Position numbers and translations under genes: made by a program | DNA from: Prorocentrum cordatum | Taxonomy: Eukaryota; Sar; Dinophyceae; Prorocentrales; Prorocentraceae | NCBI GenBank assembly: GCA_963575745.1 | Contig: CAUYUJ010008113.1 | Span: 76,001 to 140,000 of the forward strand | Reading direction: 5' to 3' | DNA: 64,000 nt | In this document: in pieces, positions 22,465 through 33,069 of the stretch | Layout of the letters: every line of letters begins with the position of its first letter | How positions within the stretch are numbered: the stretch's first letter is position 1 | Notes under the pieces: generated by a model | What the model saw: only the letters and a program-made list of their open reading frames with translations | Databases searched by the model: none | What the model was told of the DNA's origin: nothing

Positions 22465-24149
22465 ATGCCCTCCGGGACGAGCAGCGCGACGTCTGCAGAC
22501 ACCCTCCTGGGCGGTTTGCAAACTATCTCCGGCGCCATCATGGGCGAGATTGTCAAGAACGGGGGCGCTTTCGAGCTGGGAGCGGACGAGGGCGGCCAGC
22601 AGCCGAAGCACGTCATCCTGGCGGCGCTCCACGACGAGCTCCTGAAGAAGGGCCTCTTCAAAAAGGGCCCCTGCGAGGAAGCGTTCCGGCGATGGGGCGA
22701 GGAAGGGCAGGACTTAAATATAGGGATATCAATACTATGCCCGCCCATATCCCCTTTCCCTCCTCCTCACTCCTCCTTTCTCCTCCTCCCCATTCTCCTG
22801 GTTCCCCCCGTCAGTTAGGGGGCGGTGCGCGGGTGCGTCTCCCATTGGCAAACGCCGCAATGACAAAAAACACCCCTTGGGCATAAAAATTTTTAGTTTC
22901 AAGTGCCCCGTCTTCCATTCTCCCGGCCGTTTTGCTTCCCCTCGTGAAGAGCGCGCGTCTGCGGTTGCGGCAGCGCCAGGAAACCGAAGCAGAACCCACA
23001 GGCGAGGGAATCAGACACGCAAGCGCTACAAAGACCCCCTCTGACAATGCAAATTCTTGGTTGCAGGGGCTGTTCTCCCCGGCCCCTTGGCCAGATGCGC
23101 GCCCGCCGCGGGCGACGCTTTCCCGCGGGTGCGAAAATGCCACGAAAATTTGCGCACCGCACCAGCGAGGGCATCGCGCAGGCACCGGTCACCAACCCAC
23201 CCTTTCACAGTGAAGATTTTTAGTTTCAAGGGATCCCTCTCCGCCTCCCCCTGGCCAGATTGCTGCCTACCGCGAGCCGCGCTTGCCCGCGCTTGTGCAA
23301 TGGGTGCATCGGCCCGCGCAACGCACCAGCGAAGGCGGCGGACTGGCAAAAACTGCCAATCCACCCCTTCACAATGAGGATTTTTAGTTTCAAGGACTCT
23401 CTCCGCCTCCAAGTGGCCACGCTGCGGCATGGCGCGAACAGCGATTGCCCGCGCTCGTGAGATAGCTACGACGGCCAACGCAATGCACCAGCGAAGGCCG
23501 CGGACTGGCAAAAGTTGCCCAAACCACCCCTTGACAACGAACATATGTTGTTTCAAGGGCTCTTTCCGCTTCCCCTTGGCCAGATTGCTGCCTACCGCGA
23601 GCAACGCTTGCCCGCGCTTGCGCAATGGGTACAACGGCCCAAGCAACGCACCAGCGAGGGCAGCGGATGGGCAAATATCGTAAAACCACACCCTTCACAA
23701 TGATGATTTTTCGCTTCAAGGGTTCTCTCCGCCTCACCCTGGCCAGATTGCGGCCGACCGCGAGAGACAGCGCCCGCGATTGTCGGGCGCAGTCTGCCGA
23801 GGTGGGCTCGGCGACCGTGAGCGCGCCCGCTGGGGCGCCGGGGAAACTTGCTGGCGCGTGCCCGGAGATTGAGGAGTCCGAGGACGACCGCGAGTCTGAC
23901 GAGGACACCGAGGGCGGGGAGGGCACGGACAAGAAAAAAACGGGCACGAAGGCCATGAAAGCGATGAAGGCCGCGAAAGTGACGAAGGGGAACAAGGCAT
24001 CGGTCTCACAGGGCAAGTTGCCGAAGGGCTGGGAAGTCGCGTATAAGCCACGCCCTAGCAAACCGGACCTCAAGGACAAGAACTGGGTTGCCCCGTCTGG
24101 AGAGCAATTCGACCGCTGGGCAAACGTCCTGAAGTTCTTGGCGGAGTGA
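22465..24149 (+). CDS. Small MBD-like protein, two exons
   Basis: Exon 1 (22465-22710, 82 codons) starts MPSGTSSATSADTLLGG and ends GEEGQ. Exon 2 (23793-24149) follows GGGCGCAG and encodes an acidic stretch (EESEDDRESDEDTEGGEGTD), a Lys-rich stretch (KKKTGTKAMKAMKAAK) and a C-terminal LPKGWEVAYKPRPSKPD...NWVAPSGEQFD with KFLAE, stop 24147-24149. LP-x-GW, then a variable loop, then (V/S)PSG and a final (Y/F)L is the layout of the methyl-CpG-binding domain fold. The joint is phase 0 on both sides. The donor would be GA (CAG|GACTTA), a donor type known in dinoflagellates, but this is inferred. The product would be about 200 residues and likely nuclear. DNA methylation binding is not shown. It lies at the centre of element A's inverted duplication, so it may be captured host sequence or element cargo. 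Confidence 0.5.
22830..23792 (+). repeat. ~162-bp tandem array, forward (about 6 units)
   Basis: Units begin at about 22887, 23047, 23213, 23372, 23536 and 23699. Each has a GATTTTTAGTTTCAAGGG-like box, a 'ctccgcctccccctggccagattgc' type block and a CAACGCACCAGCGA-like block. Spacing is 159-166 bp. The array fills the presumed intron of the MBD-like gene. Confidence 0.85.
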
Positions 24150-24289
24150 GGCGGCCGTCGCCTGAAGGGGCCTTTGCGCCGCCGCCCTCCCCGCGCGTCG
24201 TCAGAGCCAGCGTGCGTTCCCGAGCCCCGCCTGTCGCAGTCATTTCGCACGCGGGCGGGCCACGCTAAAACTAGAAACCAGCTTGCGCG

Positions 24290-24902
24290 AAGCCCAGAGA
24301 CCCTTGAAACGAAAAATCATCATTGCGAAGGGGCGTGCGCGCGTGACTCGTGCGACTCTGCTGCCGTATCTGATGCTTTGCGTGCGCTGTTGGGGCCATT
24401 TCACAATCGCGGGCGCTGTCTCTCGCGGTCGGCCGCAATCTGGCCAGGGGGGGGCGGAGAGAACCCTTGAAGCGAAAAATCGTCATTGTGAAGGGTGTGG
24501 TTCTGCGACTTTTGCCATTCCGCTGCCCTCGCTGGTGCGTTGTTTGTGCCGCTGTAACAATTTCACAGGCGTGGGCGAGCGTTGCTCGCGGTAGGCAGCA
24601 ATCTGGCCAAGGGGAAGCTGAAAGAGCCCTTGAAACAACAAATGTTCGTTGTCAAGGGGTGGTTTGGGCAACTTTTGTCAGTCCGCGGCCTTCGCTGGTG
24701 CATGGCGTAGGCCGTCGCAGCTATTTCGCGAGCGCGGGCAATCGCTGTTCGCGGCATGTCGCAGTGTGGCCATGTGGGGGTCGCGGGAGCCCTTGAAACT
24801 AAAAATCTGCATTGCGAAGGGGTGGTTCGGCAATTTGTGCCAGTCCGCCGCCTTCGCTGGTGCGTTGCGTGGGCCGTTGTACCCATTGCACAAGCGCGCG
24901 GG
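24290..24902 (-). repeat. ~162-bp tandem array, inverted (about 4 units)
   Basis: The same units appear in reverse complement, with the CCCTTGAAAC(G)AAAAATC box at about 24303, 24465, 24630 and 24790. With the forward array it forms an inverted repeat around the MBD-like exon 2. It abuts the right transposase arm at 24903. Confidence 0.85.
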
Positions 24903-25182
24903 GCTTCGGACCTCCACGCCGAATACAAAAATGCGGCGGAGGCCGGCGCAAGACGATGCGAAGCGCCAGCGGCCCTCTGGGCGACGGCAGAGAAGACGCA
25001 CGTCGAAGCGACGCGTGGCAGCCACAATTGGGGAGGACTCAATCGCCCACTGCCCGCGCGCAGAAAGGCGCCCCCCCCTTGCACATTCCGAGGCGGCGGC
25101 GGATTTTTTTTTCTGAGCGGGCTTGCTTGCGCCGACGGGCTCCTGCGCTGTCGGCGTGTCTCTCGCTGCAGGCAAGCAGAAA

Positions 25183-27890
25183 TCAAACGGAACTGCGCTC
25201 CAAGTTCTCCAGGTCAAACGTCCAAATCACATGTAATAAGATCTGCTGCTCCACCGCGTGGCCTTTCGATGAAGCGCTCCAAATCCTCTTGGCATGTTTT
25301 TGTTTCTCCGTTTCTTCTGTATAACGCCAAAACGACCTCGCGACGCCCGGTTGGCGGACTTGTTGGGGCACGTGCATGAAGAAATGGAATTTGGGGTACG
25401 CCCTCCATCCCGCAGAGATGCGGTGGTACATGAAGGTAGTGTTCAAGGTCATTGAGGGCAAAAATTCCCGACAGGCACTCCAGAGCCTGGAGGCGATGCC
25501 CGTCCACACCCCGCCGTCGCCACACATCCCGCGCCAAGTTCAAAGTGAACGGCAGCAAACGCCGCGCCTGGGCTGCTTTGGCCTTCAACTTCGGGTGTTT
25601 CCTCGCGCGCACTTTCCGCAAGGTCAGCCGCTCCACTGGGAGTTTTGTGTCTGTGCGATGCATCCTATAGTATTCCCGAACCTTTGCTTTCAACTTATGG
25701 AGCCCAAGTGCGCGCTTTTTCTGAGCGCCACCCTGTCGGCCCCAAACGCGCGGGGCCAGTTTCGGCAACAGCGCCCACCAGGCCTCTCCCAGAACATACG
25801 TTAATAACCCAAGGTCCACTACGTGCATCCAGTCCAGTTTGATCATCGACCATCGGAAGTACGGCGCCCTCGCGAGCAGCGGATCAAAGGCGAATGGTGC
25901 ATTGCCGCGCTGGAAGCGGTTCGCTATGGAAGCATCAAGGCCTCGTCTGAATTGATCGTGCGCCCTGAGCGATTGCCACCAAGGCGCTTGCAAAGAAACG
26001 TTGTGCCAGGTCAGGGAGCCATCGCGGTGGGCGTGGCAAAATGGACACATGAATGCCTTGCTGCTCCACTGCCGCAAACCAAATACCTCCGCCAGGTACG
26101 CGGTGTCCCCTTTCACTTGCATCAAAACGAATATGTGTTTACGCCCCCAATCGCCGTTCAGAAAAGGTCATGGTTCCTGAGACTGCGAAGTTTTCGGTTG
26201 CTCACCGATGTTCGGTTCCCTTCCCAAAGATACAGCTTGCAGTTCCCAGAGAAGCACGTCCCATATATCATTCACAGTTTCCGGCGTCGCTTCCGATTTC
26301 CGGTATACTGTGAATATGTGTTTGGATTGCATCTGTCGGCCTTCGTCGCTTCCTCGATGTGGGAAGTATCCGCCACCGTCGTTTCGGCTTACAACGGCGC
26401 GTTGTGGCACACAGTGTAACAAAGAAGGGAGGCAGACATTACCTGTGGGAAATAAGTGGAAGACGAGGGATAATTCCGAAGAGAAACACGAGACGGGAGG
26501 GAGGGAGAGAGCAGGAAGAGGAAGGAACGGAGGAGGGAGAGGAAAGAGCAGGAGGAGGACAAATCGGAGGAGGACGAGGAAGTGGGAGGAGGAAAAGGAG
26601 CAGGAGGAGGAGGAGGAGGAGGAGGAGGAGGAGGAGGAGGAGGAGGAGGAAGGGGAGGAATACGCAAAGGACGGCGAAGAAGACGAACACGCGACAGTTT
26701 GTGCTGCTCTGGCGTTCTGAGAGCGTCTTGGAAGCCTATTGGTGCCATCGTGGGGTCGCCCTGACACCAATTTGAAAGCCCTTTGGGCCCTGCTGGGGCT
26801 CTCCTTGGGGCCTCTGGGAAAGGCTGACAGCAACGACGACAACGACCGGAGTCAACCATCACGGCCTTTGAATTTCTTTGCTCTGGGAGCATATTGTAGG
26901 CATTGTCTACCATCGCGGCGCCCTTGTGAAACCATTTCGGAACTATTCTGGAAGCCTCTCGGGGCTCTCTAGGGGCTCGCTCGGGGCCTCCGTGGAAGCC
27001 CTGGCAGGCTTCCCCGTGCCAGTATTGGGAAGGCAAACAGCATTGAACACCACATTGCTTTTGAAGGATTTGGGGCTCTCGGAGGCCTCGCTGGGAGGCT
27101 CCGTGGCCACTATAGGAGCTGCCTTGGAGCGGTTTGGGGGCCTCTTCGAAGAATTTTGGCAGCTAGCCAAGACCACCCGTGTGGCCCCAAAAGACCACTA
27201 GATGGCCCAAGAGAAAACAACACGGCCCAACCAAACGCTCAGATCTGATGGCCCCCATTGGGAACCACTGCGCCCCGGGACGGCCCAAGACGACCCAGCA
27301 GGCTCCCAAAATGTCCCCAATGGCGTCGGCGGAAGAAGCCGTTAGCAGTCATATACGTACACGACGTACAAACTATCTTGGTAAACGTCGACTCTTACCG
27401 CAATGCCGCCCCCCATATATCCCGATAGGCACCACCATCTCTCTTCGAGGCAAACAATATTGCACTAATTCATGACAGGTGTATTCTGGTGAGTGTATGA
27501 ATGAAGAAGCTATTGTGTCAGAGTGGTCCGTGTCTTGCACCGCTTCGAAATAATCCGGGTCCGTCTTCAAGCGTTGCTTGATGGTGGAAGTTATCAAGTT
27601 GAACGGGTGGCGCTTCGCCTGCAATGGTTCGTCTTCGCTCGTTTCTTTCTGATGTGAAAATATGTAAGCGAGTCTTTGCTTATTCCAGTCAGAGCTTCAA
27701 GTCTTTTCTGGATTGTTCTGGCAGTGTTTTGGCCAATCAGGTTTGCCAGAACCGGAGCTTCAAATACATATCGTTGTGCTTCGGTTTTCACATCCTCGTG
27801 CGTCTTCTTACCCCTTGCAAAATCTAAGAGTACCGCCAGCTCTGCCCTACCGCTTGCTTTCAGCCTCCACAGAGAAGAGCTAGAAACCAT
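25183..27890 (-). pseudogene. TNP2/CACTA-like transposase, copy 2 (pseudogene)
   Basis: This is the inverted copy of the gene at 19432-22134. It starts MVSSSSLWRLKASGRAELAV at 27890. It keeps the CPFC pair (KAFMCPFCHAHRDG), the DWMHVVDLGLLTYVLGEAWW box and the C-terminus (RYTEETEKQKHAKRIW, then VIWTFDLENLERSS, stop at 25183). It has the same frame change as copy 1 between its first two blocks, plus its own defects: the YGDGIAVG catalytic box is destroyed by an insertion in a G run (reads YGGRHCG), a frame break follows SQSQEP near 26170, and another lies near 25440. It is clearly non-functional as one reading frame. Confidence 0.7.
26439..26700. repeat. (GGA)n microsatellite in transposase copy 2 intron
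   Basis: GGA runs (CCT on the sense strand of the gene) just inside the intron acceptor, mirroring 20670-20830 in copy 1. ORFs here are shadows. Confidence 0.85.
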
Positions 27891-28049
27891 GCGGCCACAT
27901 GTTCAACGGAACTGAGCAGGCGGCGATGTCTCGAGCCAGCGAACGGCAGCAGCACAGCTCTCACGCAAAGGAAGTTGTTTCCCAAACTTATTCCGTCTTG
28001 AGTTATCGCTCTCTGTCCGCACCGCCGCGCGTCTCACTCACGCAGTATC

Positions 28050-28250
28050 TCGCATGTTTCCTCCTCCTCCTCCTCCACCTCCTCCTCCTTCTCCTCCTCA
28101 TCCCCCTCCTCCTCTTCCTCATCCTCCCTTATTTTCCCCGTTCCTCCTTCGCCTCCTCGCCCTCCTCCTCCTCCTTTTTTCATTGTGCTTCCTCATTATC
28201 CTCATCTCCTCCTCCTCCTCCTCATCCTCTTTCTTCCTCCTCGCACGCGT
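28050..28250 (+). repeat. (CCT)n microsatellite
   Basis: CCT/CTC runs between the transposase inverted repeat and the ~97-bp array. Confidence 0.9.
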
Positions 28251-28254
28251 CACG

Positions 28255-29265
28255 CCGCCCAGTGCGGCGCATCCCTCATGAGGATCGTGCAAGGTAGTGA
28301 GCTGGACCCATGTTCCCAGTGGGTGCGTCCGCATGGTGCCGTCGTCACTCGAGATACCTGTTACGAGGATCACGCCCCATAGGGGGCTCCACTCATGGCC
28401 CAAGCAGGTGCGTCCACAAGGCGCCGCCGTCTCCGTGCTGGCACATCCTTTGCAATAGTCGCGCCCCGTAAGAAGCTCCGCCTGTGGCCCTGCTGGGTGC
28501 TTCCGCATGGTGCTGTCGTCCCCATTTCGGCTTACACCTCACAATGACCACGGACAGTTTGGAGCTCGACCTATGCCCCCAGCGGGCGCGTCCGCATGGA
28601 GCCGCCCCCGTGTCGGCACTCCCCTCTCGAGGATCGCGCCTCATAGGGAACTCTACCCGTGGCACCAACAGGTGCGTCCGTTCCCTATTTCAGCATACTC
28701 TTCATAGGATCGTGCCTCATAGGGAACTCCAGCTCTGGCCTCAGCGGGTGTGTCCGGATGGCGCCGCCGACGCCGTGTCGACACGTTTTCCATGAGGCTC
28801 GCGCCCCTCGTGGGTCTCCACCTATAGCCTATGGCCCCAGCCAGTGCGTCCGCACGGCGCCGCCGCTACCAAATCTGCCCCGTAGGGCTTGGGCGTTCCA
28901 CTGGGATTTCTTCCGCGCATACTCTTCCCCCGCCAATTGCGGCACAACCCTCGCGCGAGGCGTGCCACATGGGAACCCTCACCTAGCCCACTGGTTGTGC
29001 TGGCATGGCGTCCCTGCCCATGTCGGCACACCCTTCACGCGGAGCGTGCCCCTCAGGGAATTTCACCAATGGCCTGAATGGAGGTGCTCGCACGGCGCTG
29101 CCGCCCCCATTTCAGCACGCCCCTTACGTGGATCGTGTCCTCAGGAAGCTCCACTTCTTGCCTTGTCGGGCGTGACCACATGTGCCCCCCGTCGATTTCA
29201 GCATTTTCCTCACAAGTATTTTGCCACAGGGAGTTCGGCGCCCTCCTGCCCACCTCGTCGGCGGC
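28255..29265 (+). repeat. ~97-bp minisatellite array (about 10 units)
   Basis: Units share the order 'GGATCGCGCCTCATAGGGA', an ACTCCA block, a 'GGTGCGTCCGCATGG' block and CGCCGCC...TCGGCAC. They diverge by perhaps 20-30%. The frames are open by chance. The unit resembles the 82-bp unit at 58.1-59.0 kb. Confidence 0.75.
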
Positions 29266-29419
29266 TCCCGATCCTGACTGCCCTGCGGCTCGCATCGTAA
29301 AAAGAATGCCATGCTCCACGTCACATGCAGCTGCATCAGGCTTGGCTCTTCGCAACACTAACTATCCAGCTGCCTGCGGCAAGTCCCGGCACCGCGCCTG
29401 GGTTGTAGGTTATAGGCCT

Positions 29420-29760
29420 CTTGGATGTTCGCTGGGATATCGTGGGGGGCCTCTCGGGGCCCTGTTGGATGCAGTTTGCAGGCCTCTTGGGGGCCGTTTG
29501 GGGGCCTCTTCACGGGCTTCATTTTGGCTTCTTGGGGGGGCTTCTTGGGGGTCTCTTGGGGCTTCCTGGAGGCCTCTTGGAGCCTCCTGGGGTATTGCAG
29601 GGTCTTTGCAGGGAGCTTTGCAGGGTATTGCAGGGTCTTTGCAAGGTCTTTTTAGGGTTTTTGCATGGTCTTTGCAGGGGGGCTATGCATGGTCTTTGCA
29701 AGGTCCTTGCAGGGGGGTGGTGCAGTCGCCTGTCCGTGTCCCGCGGATGGGGGCCCTCTA
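29420..29760 (+). repeat. GT-rich minisatellite with GGTCTTTGCAGG units
   Basis: GGGGCCTCTTGGGG-type units pass into GGTATTGCAGGGTCTTTGCA-type units of about 13-20 bp. Confidence 0.7.
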
Positions 29761-29825
29761 GAAGACGACAAAAACCTTCCCAGTCAGCGCCTGGGAACAT
29801 CATCCGTTTCCACGACGGACCCCGT

Positions 29826-30099
29826 TTAGCCAAATCGTAACCAAATCGTAACCGTCGTAACCAAATTTGATATAGCGTAACCAAATCGTAACCAAATCTG
29901 ATATTTTCATAACCAAATCATAACCAAATCACACTTCGCAATCAAATTGCGCGCAACCCCAAATCAAAACAATGCACCCCTCTCATACGAAATTGGCTCA
30001 ACAAGAAGCCGATTTGGTTACGCACGTACACGCAACAAACCATTGTAAATTACAGTATTTTGGGCGCGTGATTTGGTTACGATGTCTTGTCTTCTAGGG
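29826..30099. repeat. Element A right terminus and subterminal repeats
   Basis: About 10 copies of GTAACCAAATC or its reverse GATTTGGTTAC lead to the end CTTCTAGGG at 30099. The outermost 100 bp carries the reverse orientation, as expected for a terminal inverted repeat. Confidence 0.8.
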
Positions 30100-30393
30100 G
30101 AGTTAATGAAAGGGGCCGCAACCGGACAGAGCGACCCTGGACGCACGCGGGGGCTTGCCTGAAACACGGGCCCGGGGCCTCTCTTGGGGGCTCAAGGCAC
30201 TCTCGCATCCCTGTTCCGGCAGCCAAGGGCCGCCCTTCGCCCCCCCCCCCGTGCGCGCTTCGTCTTCACGGCGCCCACTGTCATCAGTTGCAGCGCTGAG
30301 AGCAAGTGCGTGAAGGGTGGACACTGGCAGCAGATCCTTCCCGCCCAGCAAGGCGGCAGGTGGCCAACGTGATCTGTGACTGCAGTGGGATCT

Positions 30394-30430
<37 letters not shown>

Positions 30431-31740
30431 GCGGGTACTCCTGGGGCTCTTGCATCCCGGCGCTGTCCTCCCTGGGGTGTCTGCCGTTCGGGCTCGGGTC
30501 CGCCCTCTGGGGCTCAGCTACTCTTGCATCCCGGCGCTGTCGGTTCAGCGGAGGCGGAGGCGCAGTCCAATCAATAGAGATCCACATGCTCCGCCGCATT
30601 CCGGGACGTGGGATGCTAAGTTGGAGCCCGCGTCGTCAGTGGCAGCGCTGGGATCAGGGGACACACCTACAATCAAATTGTGATGCGCGGCGGTCAGCTG
30701 CGACCCCCGAGTCAATGAAAGGGACCGCACCGGGCCCAGCGACCCTGGACGCACGCGGGGGCCTGCCTGAACCACGGGCCCGGGGCCTCCCACGGGGGCT
30801 CAAGGCACTCTCGCCTCCCAGTTCTGGCAGCCAAGGACCATCCTTCGCCACCCCCCCGTGCACGCTTCGTCTTCACGGCGCCCACTGTCATCAGTTGCAG
30901 CGCTGAGAGCAGGTGCGTGAAGGGTGGACGCTGGCAGTAGCTCCTTCCCGCCCAGCAAGGCGGCAGGTGGCAAACGTGATCTGTGACTACAGTGGGATCT
31001 GAGTGCGTGTCCCGCGGGTACTCCTGGGGCTCTTGCAGGTACACATACCATCAAATCGTGATGTGCGGCGGTTAGCTGCGACCCCCGAGTCAACGAAAGG
31101 GACCGCCACCGGACACAGCGACCCTGGACGCACGCGGGGGCCTGCCTGGACCACGGGCTCGGGGCCTCTCACGGGGGCTCAAGGCACTCTCGCATCCCTG
31201 CTCTGGCTGCCAAGGGCCGCCCTTCGCCACCCCCCCCCCCCCCCCCCCTTGCACGCTTCGTCTTCACGGCGCCCACTGTCACCAGTTGCGGCGCTGAGAG
31301 CAGGTGCGTGAAGGGTGCGCACTGGCTGCAGCTCCTCCCCGCCCAGCATGGACGCAGGTGGCCAACGTGATCTGTGACTGCAGTGGGATGTGAGTGTGTG
31401 TCCCGCGGGTACTCCTGGGGTTCTTGCATCGCGGCGCTGTCCTCCCTGGGGTGTCTGCTGTTGGGTTCGGGTCCGCCCTCTGGGGCTCAGGTACTCTTGC
31501 ATCCCGGTGCTGTCGGTTCAGCGGAGGCGGAGGCACCATCCATTCAATCGTGATCCACATGCTCCGCCGCATTGCCGGGACGTGGGATGCTAAGTTGGTG
31601 CCCGCGTCGTCTGCGGCCGCGCTGGGTTCAGGGGGCGCACCTACCATCAATTGTGATGCGCGGCGGTCAGCTGCGACCCATGCGTCAACGAAAGGAACCG
31701 CAATCGGACACACCTACCCTCGAGATAGAGATCATAACGG
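30100..31740 (+). repeat. Host tandem-repeat array, right part
   Basis: Imperfect units of roughly 370-620 bp. Each contains GTCAA(T/C)GAAAGGGACCGC, an 'acgcacgcgggggcctgcctg' block, a GGTGCGTGAAGGGTG block, GATCTGTGACTGCAGTGGGA and CGGCGGT(T/C)AGCTGCGACC. Unit joints lie near 30715, 31090 and 31690. The first unit begins with the half cut off by element A. A (GT)n run sits at 30397-30427. ORFs here are repeat shadows. Confidence 0.75.
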
Positions 31741-31989
31741 CGATATTCGGTGACAGGGGGACGTCGGCAGAAGCAACCCCCCGTGCGCGCCAGCCTACCA
31801 GCCTGTCGTTTCAGGCCTCAGCTTTGGCATCTTAGCTCGAGGGCGCGCAGCTGCGACTCCCCAGGACCCACCCCCGGAGGCGCATCTCGCTGCTGTCCCA
31901 CATTCCGCGTCGACCGTGGCCCTGGTGGGCCGTCACCCGTTCGCAGTGGACTGCGGTCTCGGTGGGCCATCACCCGTCCGCATACATTC

Positions 31990-32195
31990 AACAGTGACCT
32001 CAGCGGCGATTAGCTGCGACCCCCATCGATGTAAAATGTATCCTAGCGGCGGTTAGCTGCGACCCCCCGTTTTTCCACGCAGGTGCTCGCGGCGAGTAGC
32101 TGCGACCCCCAGGATCTCAGCGGCGAGTACCTGCGACCCCCGAGGAGATTAAAGAGAGATCATAGCGGCGAATAGCTGCGACCCCCGAGAATGAC
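31990..32195 (+). repeat. Short tandem repeat, GGCGGTTAGCTGCGACCCCC
   Basis: Five units of about 40 bp, each with GCGGCGA(T/G)TAGCTGCGACCC, at about 32005, 32045, 32088, 32122 and 32165. The same 20-mer ends every unit of the adjacent host tandem repeat. Confidence 0.8.
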
Positions 32196-32759
32196 CCAAG
32201 AGATGACCATGGCCCCTTGCCTTCGGTTTCGGGGCTAGGCCGAGGGGTGAGACGGTGCTCCCCCTCGCCTCTCCCGTCTCGGGCCTGGCGGGTGCCCCCC
32301 GCCCTCGGCCTCGGGGCCTGCCAGATGTGCTATCAGACGTCAGGGTGGTTGCCCCCCTCCCAGGGCCGCCCGTGTTCCGCGTTTCTTGGGGTTTGGCCCC
32401 CACTCTCAGCGGAGTTTGCTTCGGCCCTGGAGGACCTCGTGGCGTGTGTAGGGTCACGGGTCTGGGGGGCAGTGCCAATCGGCAGACTGGGCCTGGCTTG
32501 CCTCCTGACCCCCGTGTCCTCCACAGTGCAGCTCCTCCGGGCGCTTCGCCTTATGGCACCGCTGAAGGCAGCACTATCACCAGTGCCGCACCCCCCTCCC
32601 TCCCCCCGCTGGCGGTGCATCCCTCGCCTGCGGGCCCTCCCCCCCCTCTCTGAGGCCTGGCGCCGTGCCGGCACGCGCTGCGTGGCCCACAGTGGCTTGT
32701 TCCCTCCATGCTCTGTGGGGTTGTCTCTCGGGCGTTGGGTCGCCACGGCGTAGTTCAGC

Positions 32760-33063
32760 CTTCCGCAGCAGGTGCAGCACCCCAGGCTCCTCCACCAGCT
32801 TCCGGCCAGTGCGCTGCACCATGTTCCGCGACAGCTGCTCCCTGACTTGCAGTCGTCGTCGTGGGCGTTCGGAGTCTGGCGCCCCACAGGCGACTCACTC
32901 CACCGGCCTCTCACTTGCCTCCACTGCAGCAGGACCCCCCTGGCAGGCAGCGCGGACGTCATCACCACCCGACGGCGGTGCTCACCACGCCAGCGGATCT
33001 CTTCGTTCCAGGGATCGGCATCGCAGTTGCGCCTTGGGCACAGCCGCATGGCTCCCCTCGGCA
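32760..33063 (-). CDS. Two exons of an unknown minus-strand gene
   Basis: Exon A (33063-32919) follows CCTCCCAG and reads RRNCDADPWNEEIRWRGEHR and VVMTSALPARGVLLQW. It ends AG|GCAAGT, a textbook GC-AG donor. The intron is 77 bp. Exon B (32841 to about 32760) follows GCAAGTCAG and reads EQLSRNMVQRTGRKLVEEPG and VLHLLRK. The frames join in phase to give ...LLQWR-EQLSRN.... A second GC donor (AAG|GCTGAAC) may end exon B. No family is recognised. Neighbouring exons were not found. Confidence 0.5.
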
Positions 33064-33069
33064 CTGGGA

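Larger units (their letters stand above)
24903..27975 (-). repeat. Right arm of 3-kb inverted duplication
   Basis: Reverse-complement partner of 19345-22408. Confidence 0.85.
17582..30099. mobile_element. Element A: 12.5-kb CACTA-like DNA transposon
   Basis: The left end reads CCCTAGTGTACGTAACCAAA. The right end, in reverse complement, reads CCCTAGAAGACAAGACATCG and then TAACCAAATC. Both ends carry subterminal arrays of GTAACCAAATC. The flanks rejoin into a repeat unit that is intact at about 30700 and 31080: left flank ...CCCCCGA, right flank GAGTTAATG..., against intact CCCCCGAGTCAATG. A 2-bp GA duplication is implied. Inside are two inverted copies of a TNP2-like transposase gene and a small MBD-like gene. 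Subterminal repeats, short target duplication and a TNP2-like protein together fit the CACTA (EnSpm) superfamily broadly, but the ends are CCCTAG rather than CACTA. The transposase copies are damaged, so this copy is probably immobile now. Confidence 0.75.
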
